A stretch of DNA of 7,257 nt from an uncultured Clostridia bacterium (GTDB taxonomy: Bacteria > Bacillota > Clostridia > JAAYHZ01): the NCBI GenBank assembly GCA_937894465.1, contig CALCRE010000021.1, positions 1 to 7,257 on the forward strand, written 5' to 3'. Each line of letters opens with the position of its first letter. Positions within the stretch are counted from its first letter, which is position 1. Both the position numbers and the translations under genes were made by a program. Positions 6,192 to 7,257 of this stretch are shown here, one piece after another. The notes under the pieces are model-generated. The model ran no database searches. It worked only from the letters and a program-made list of their open reading frames with translations, and was not told where the DNA came from.

Positions 6192-7151
6192 TTATTTTTG
6201 TAACAAGTGAACAGCGAATCCACCGATTTCTTCCTTCAAATAAACGGCGATCATCTTGTCCCCTTTGAATTTTGCAGTGTTCATGTCAATTTCAATTCCG
6301 GTACGGTTAAAGTATGCAATGGCTCTTGAAAGACTGTTTGTCCTGATTGCCAAATGTCCATGCTTTCCTAATCCGGGAGCCTTGTTCACTTCGATACCTG
6401 TTCCTGCAAAGTTAGAGCTGTTTCCTTCTTTAACAGGCATATTGAATACTTCGGCATAACGCTTTGTAATTGCCAAAGATTCCTCTGCATTTTCTGCATT
6501 GATACCCACATGTGCCAATTCAAATCCCAACATGGTATCCACTGCTTCTTTAGTCAGCTTTTTGATTCCGTCGAAATCACCGGCATTGATCAGGTCACTC
6601 TTAACCATCCATGTTCCGCCGCATGCTAACACTTTATCAAACGCCAAATATTCATTTAAATTGTCAGCACTGATTCCGCCGGTAGGAATAAAGGACAACA
6701 TTTTGTATGGAGCGCTCATGGCTTTAAGCATTTTCATTCCGCCTGATGCTTCCGCCGGGAAGAATTTAACTGCTTCCAAACCCATTGAAACCGCCATCTC
6801 CAAATCAGATGGTGTGGAACAACCGGGTGTTATAGGAATACTGTTATCCACGCAATATTGAACCACTTCCTTGTTGAATCCCGGGGCTACAATAAACTTT
6901 GCTCCGGCTTCCACCGCTTGCTTTACTTGATCCACCGACAAAACGGTTCCTGCGCCCACCAACACATCCGGCAATTCCTTTGCCACTCTGGCAATGGATT
7001 CCTTTGCAGCTTTGGTTCTGAATGTAATTTCAGCAATAGGCAGTCCACCTTCTTGTAATGCTTTGCATAACGGCACAGCATGATCGGCATTCTCTAAAGC
7101 TATAACCGGTACTATTCCGATTTCCTCAATTTTCTTTAATATTTCGTTCAT
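6192..7151 (-). CDS. eda: KDPG/KHG aldolase with a C-terminal VOC (glyoxalase-like) domain
   Basis: Residues 1 to about 207 are a class I aldolase that splits KDPG into pyruvate and glyceraldehyde-3-phosphate, and may also act on 4-hydroxy-2-oxoglutarate. EITFRT at 41-46 holds Glu41 and Arg45. GAGTVL lies at 67-72 and TPGCSTPSD at 108-116. AVKFFPAE at 127-134 holds the Schiff-base Lys129. PTGGIS lies at 156-161. Eda is normally about 205-215 residues. Here about 110 more (209-319) form a VOC-like module with two halves beginning HVGI (214-217) and GHLAI (265-269) and ending in AVHLL. Histidines 214, 266 and 315 could bind a metal. Similar long aldolases occur in clostridia, and the role of the extra domain is unknown to me. 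GGAGGG lies five bases before the ATG. The gene lies 25 bases after the upstream dehydrogenase and 39 before kdgK. Confidence 0.9.
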   Translation of the reverse strand: MNEILKKIEEIGIVPVIALENADHAVPLCKALQEGGLPIAEITFRTKAAKESIARVAKELPDVLVGAGTVLSVDQVKQAVEAGAKFIVAPGFNKEVVQYCVDNSIPITPGCSTPSDLEMAVSMGLEAVKFFPAEASGGMKMLKAMSAPYKMLSFIPTGGISADNLNEYLAFDKVLACGGTWMVKSDLINAGDFDGIKKLTKEAVDTMLGFELAHVGINAENAEESLAITKRYAEVFNMPVKEGNSSNFAGTGIEVNKAPGLGKHGHLAIRTNSLSRAIAYFNRTGIEIDMNTAKFKGDKMIAVYLKEEIGGFAVHLLQK

Positions 7152-7156
7152 GATAT

Positions 7157-7162
7157 CCCTCC
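7157..7162 (-). promoter_or_regulatory. Ribosome-binding site of eda
   Basis: GGAGGG on the minus strand, five bases before the ATG at 7151, sits in the 25-base gap after the upstream gene. This fits an operon rather than a separate promoter. Confidence 0.7.
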
Positions 7163-7176
7163 GGTGTTATATATTT

Positions 7177-7257
7177 TTACAACTTGTTGACCGGGTATGC
7201 AGGTTTGCCCCCGTTTAACACGTCTTTTACGTTCTGTGCAACTTTGGTCTTCAACTC
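7177..7257 (-). CDS. C-terminal end of a probable D-isomer-specific 2-hydroxyacid dehydrogenase (partial)
   Basis: Only the last 26 codons and the TAA stop are in the window. They encode a tail with AQNVKDVLNGGKPAYPVN. It resembles the final helix of D-2-hydroxyacid dehydrogenases such as phosphoglycerate or glyoxylate reductase types, which end in a pattern like A-x-N-(3)-V-L-x-G-x-x-P-x-x-x-V-N. The NAD-binding and catalytic parts are outside, so substrate and start are unknown. The gene ends 25 bases before eda on the same strand and is very likely its operon partner, perhaps acting on a sugar-acid or 2-oxoacid intermediate. So short a match could mislead. Confidence 0.5.
   Translation of the reverse strand, partial: ELKTKVAQNVKDVLNGGKPAYPVNKL

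Overview
This window looks like a carbohydrate-catabolism locus from a low-GC Bacillota, most likely an anaerobic member of the Clostridia. The reasons are the AT-rich sequence, strong purine-rich ribosome-binding sites, TTG starts, a Re-citrate-synthase-type enzyme, and the clostridial style of the KDPG aldolase and KDG kinase. The genus cannot be named from sequence alone.

Right to left on the minus strand, the window opens with the last 26 codons of a probable D-2-hydroxyacid dehydrogenase (7257-7177). Next come a KDPG/KHG aldolase with a fused C-terminal VOC (glyoxalase-like) domain (eda, 7151-6192) and a PfkB-type 2-keto-3-deoxygluconate kinase (kdgK, 6152-5121). KdgK and Eda together make the lower arm of 2-keto-3-deoxygluconate catabolism, giving pyruvate and glyceraldehyde-3-phosphate. 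A perfect 11-bp hairpin (5074-5101) separates this pair from a second tight block: MurNAc-6-phosphate etherase (murQ), an amino-sugar kinase of the NagK/MurK type (murK), and a roughly 400-residue (alpha/alpha)6 glycoside hydrolase of the GH63/mannosylglycerate-hydrolase type. MurK and MurQ would turn MurNAc into GlcNAc-6-P plus D-lactate. The hydrolase is an unassigned partner that may release the sugar substrate.

After a 219-bp gap with a candidate promoter inside a striking nested palindrome (1790-1825) comes a gene of the Re-citrate synthase / isopropylmalate synthase family (1760-387), apparently its own transcription unit. Just beyond it, 281-339 is about 82% identical in DNA to the 3' end of the window's own murK and carries a frameshift. 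It is the scar of a lost second kinase gene. At the left edge, on the plus strand, is the C-terminal tail of an Rpn-family (YhgA-like, PD-(D/E)XK) protein with short tandem repeats.

No tRNA, rRNA, CRISPR array, complete insertion sequence or transporter is visible. Most of the window is recognisable metabolism. The least explained parts are the hydrolase's substrate, the palindromic promoter region, the kinase remnant, and the role of the citrate-synthase-like gene here.
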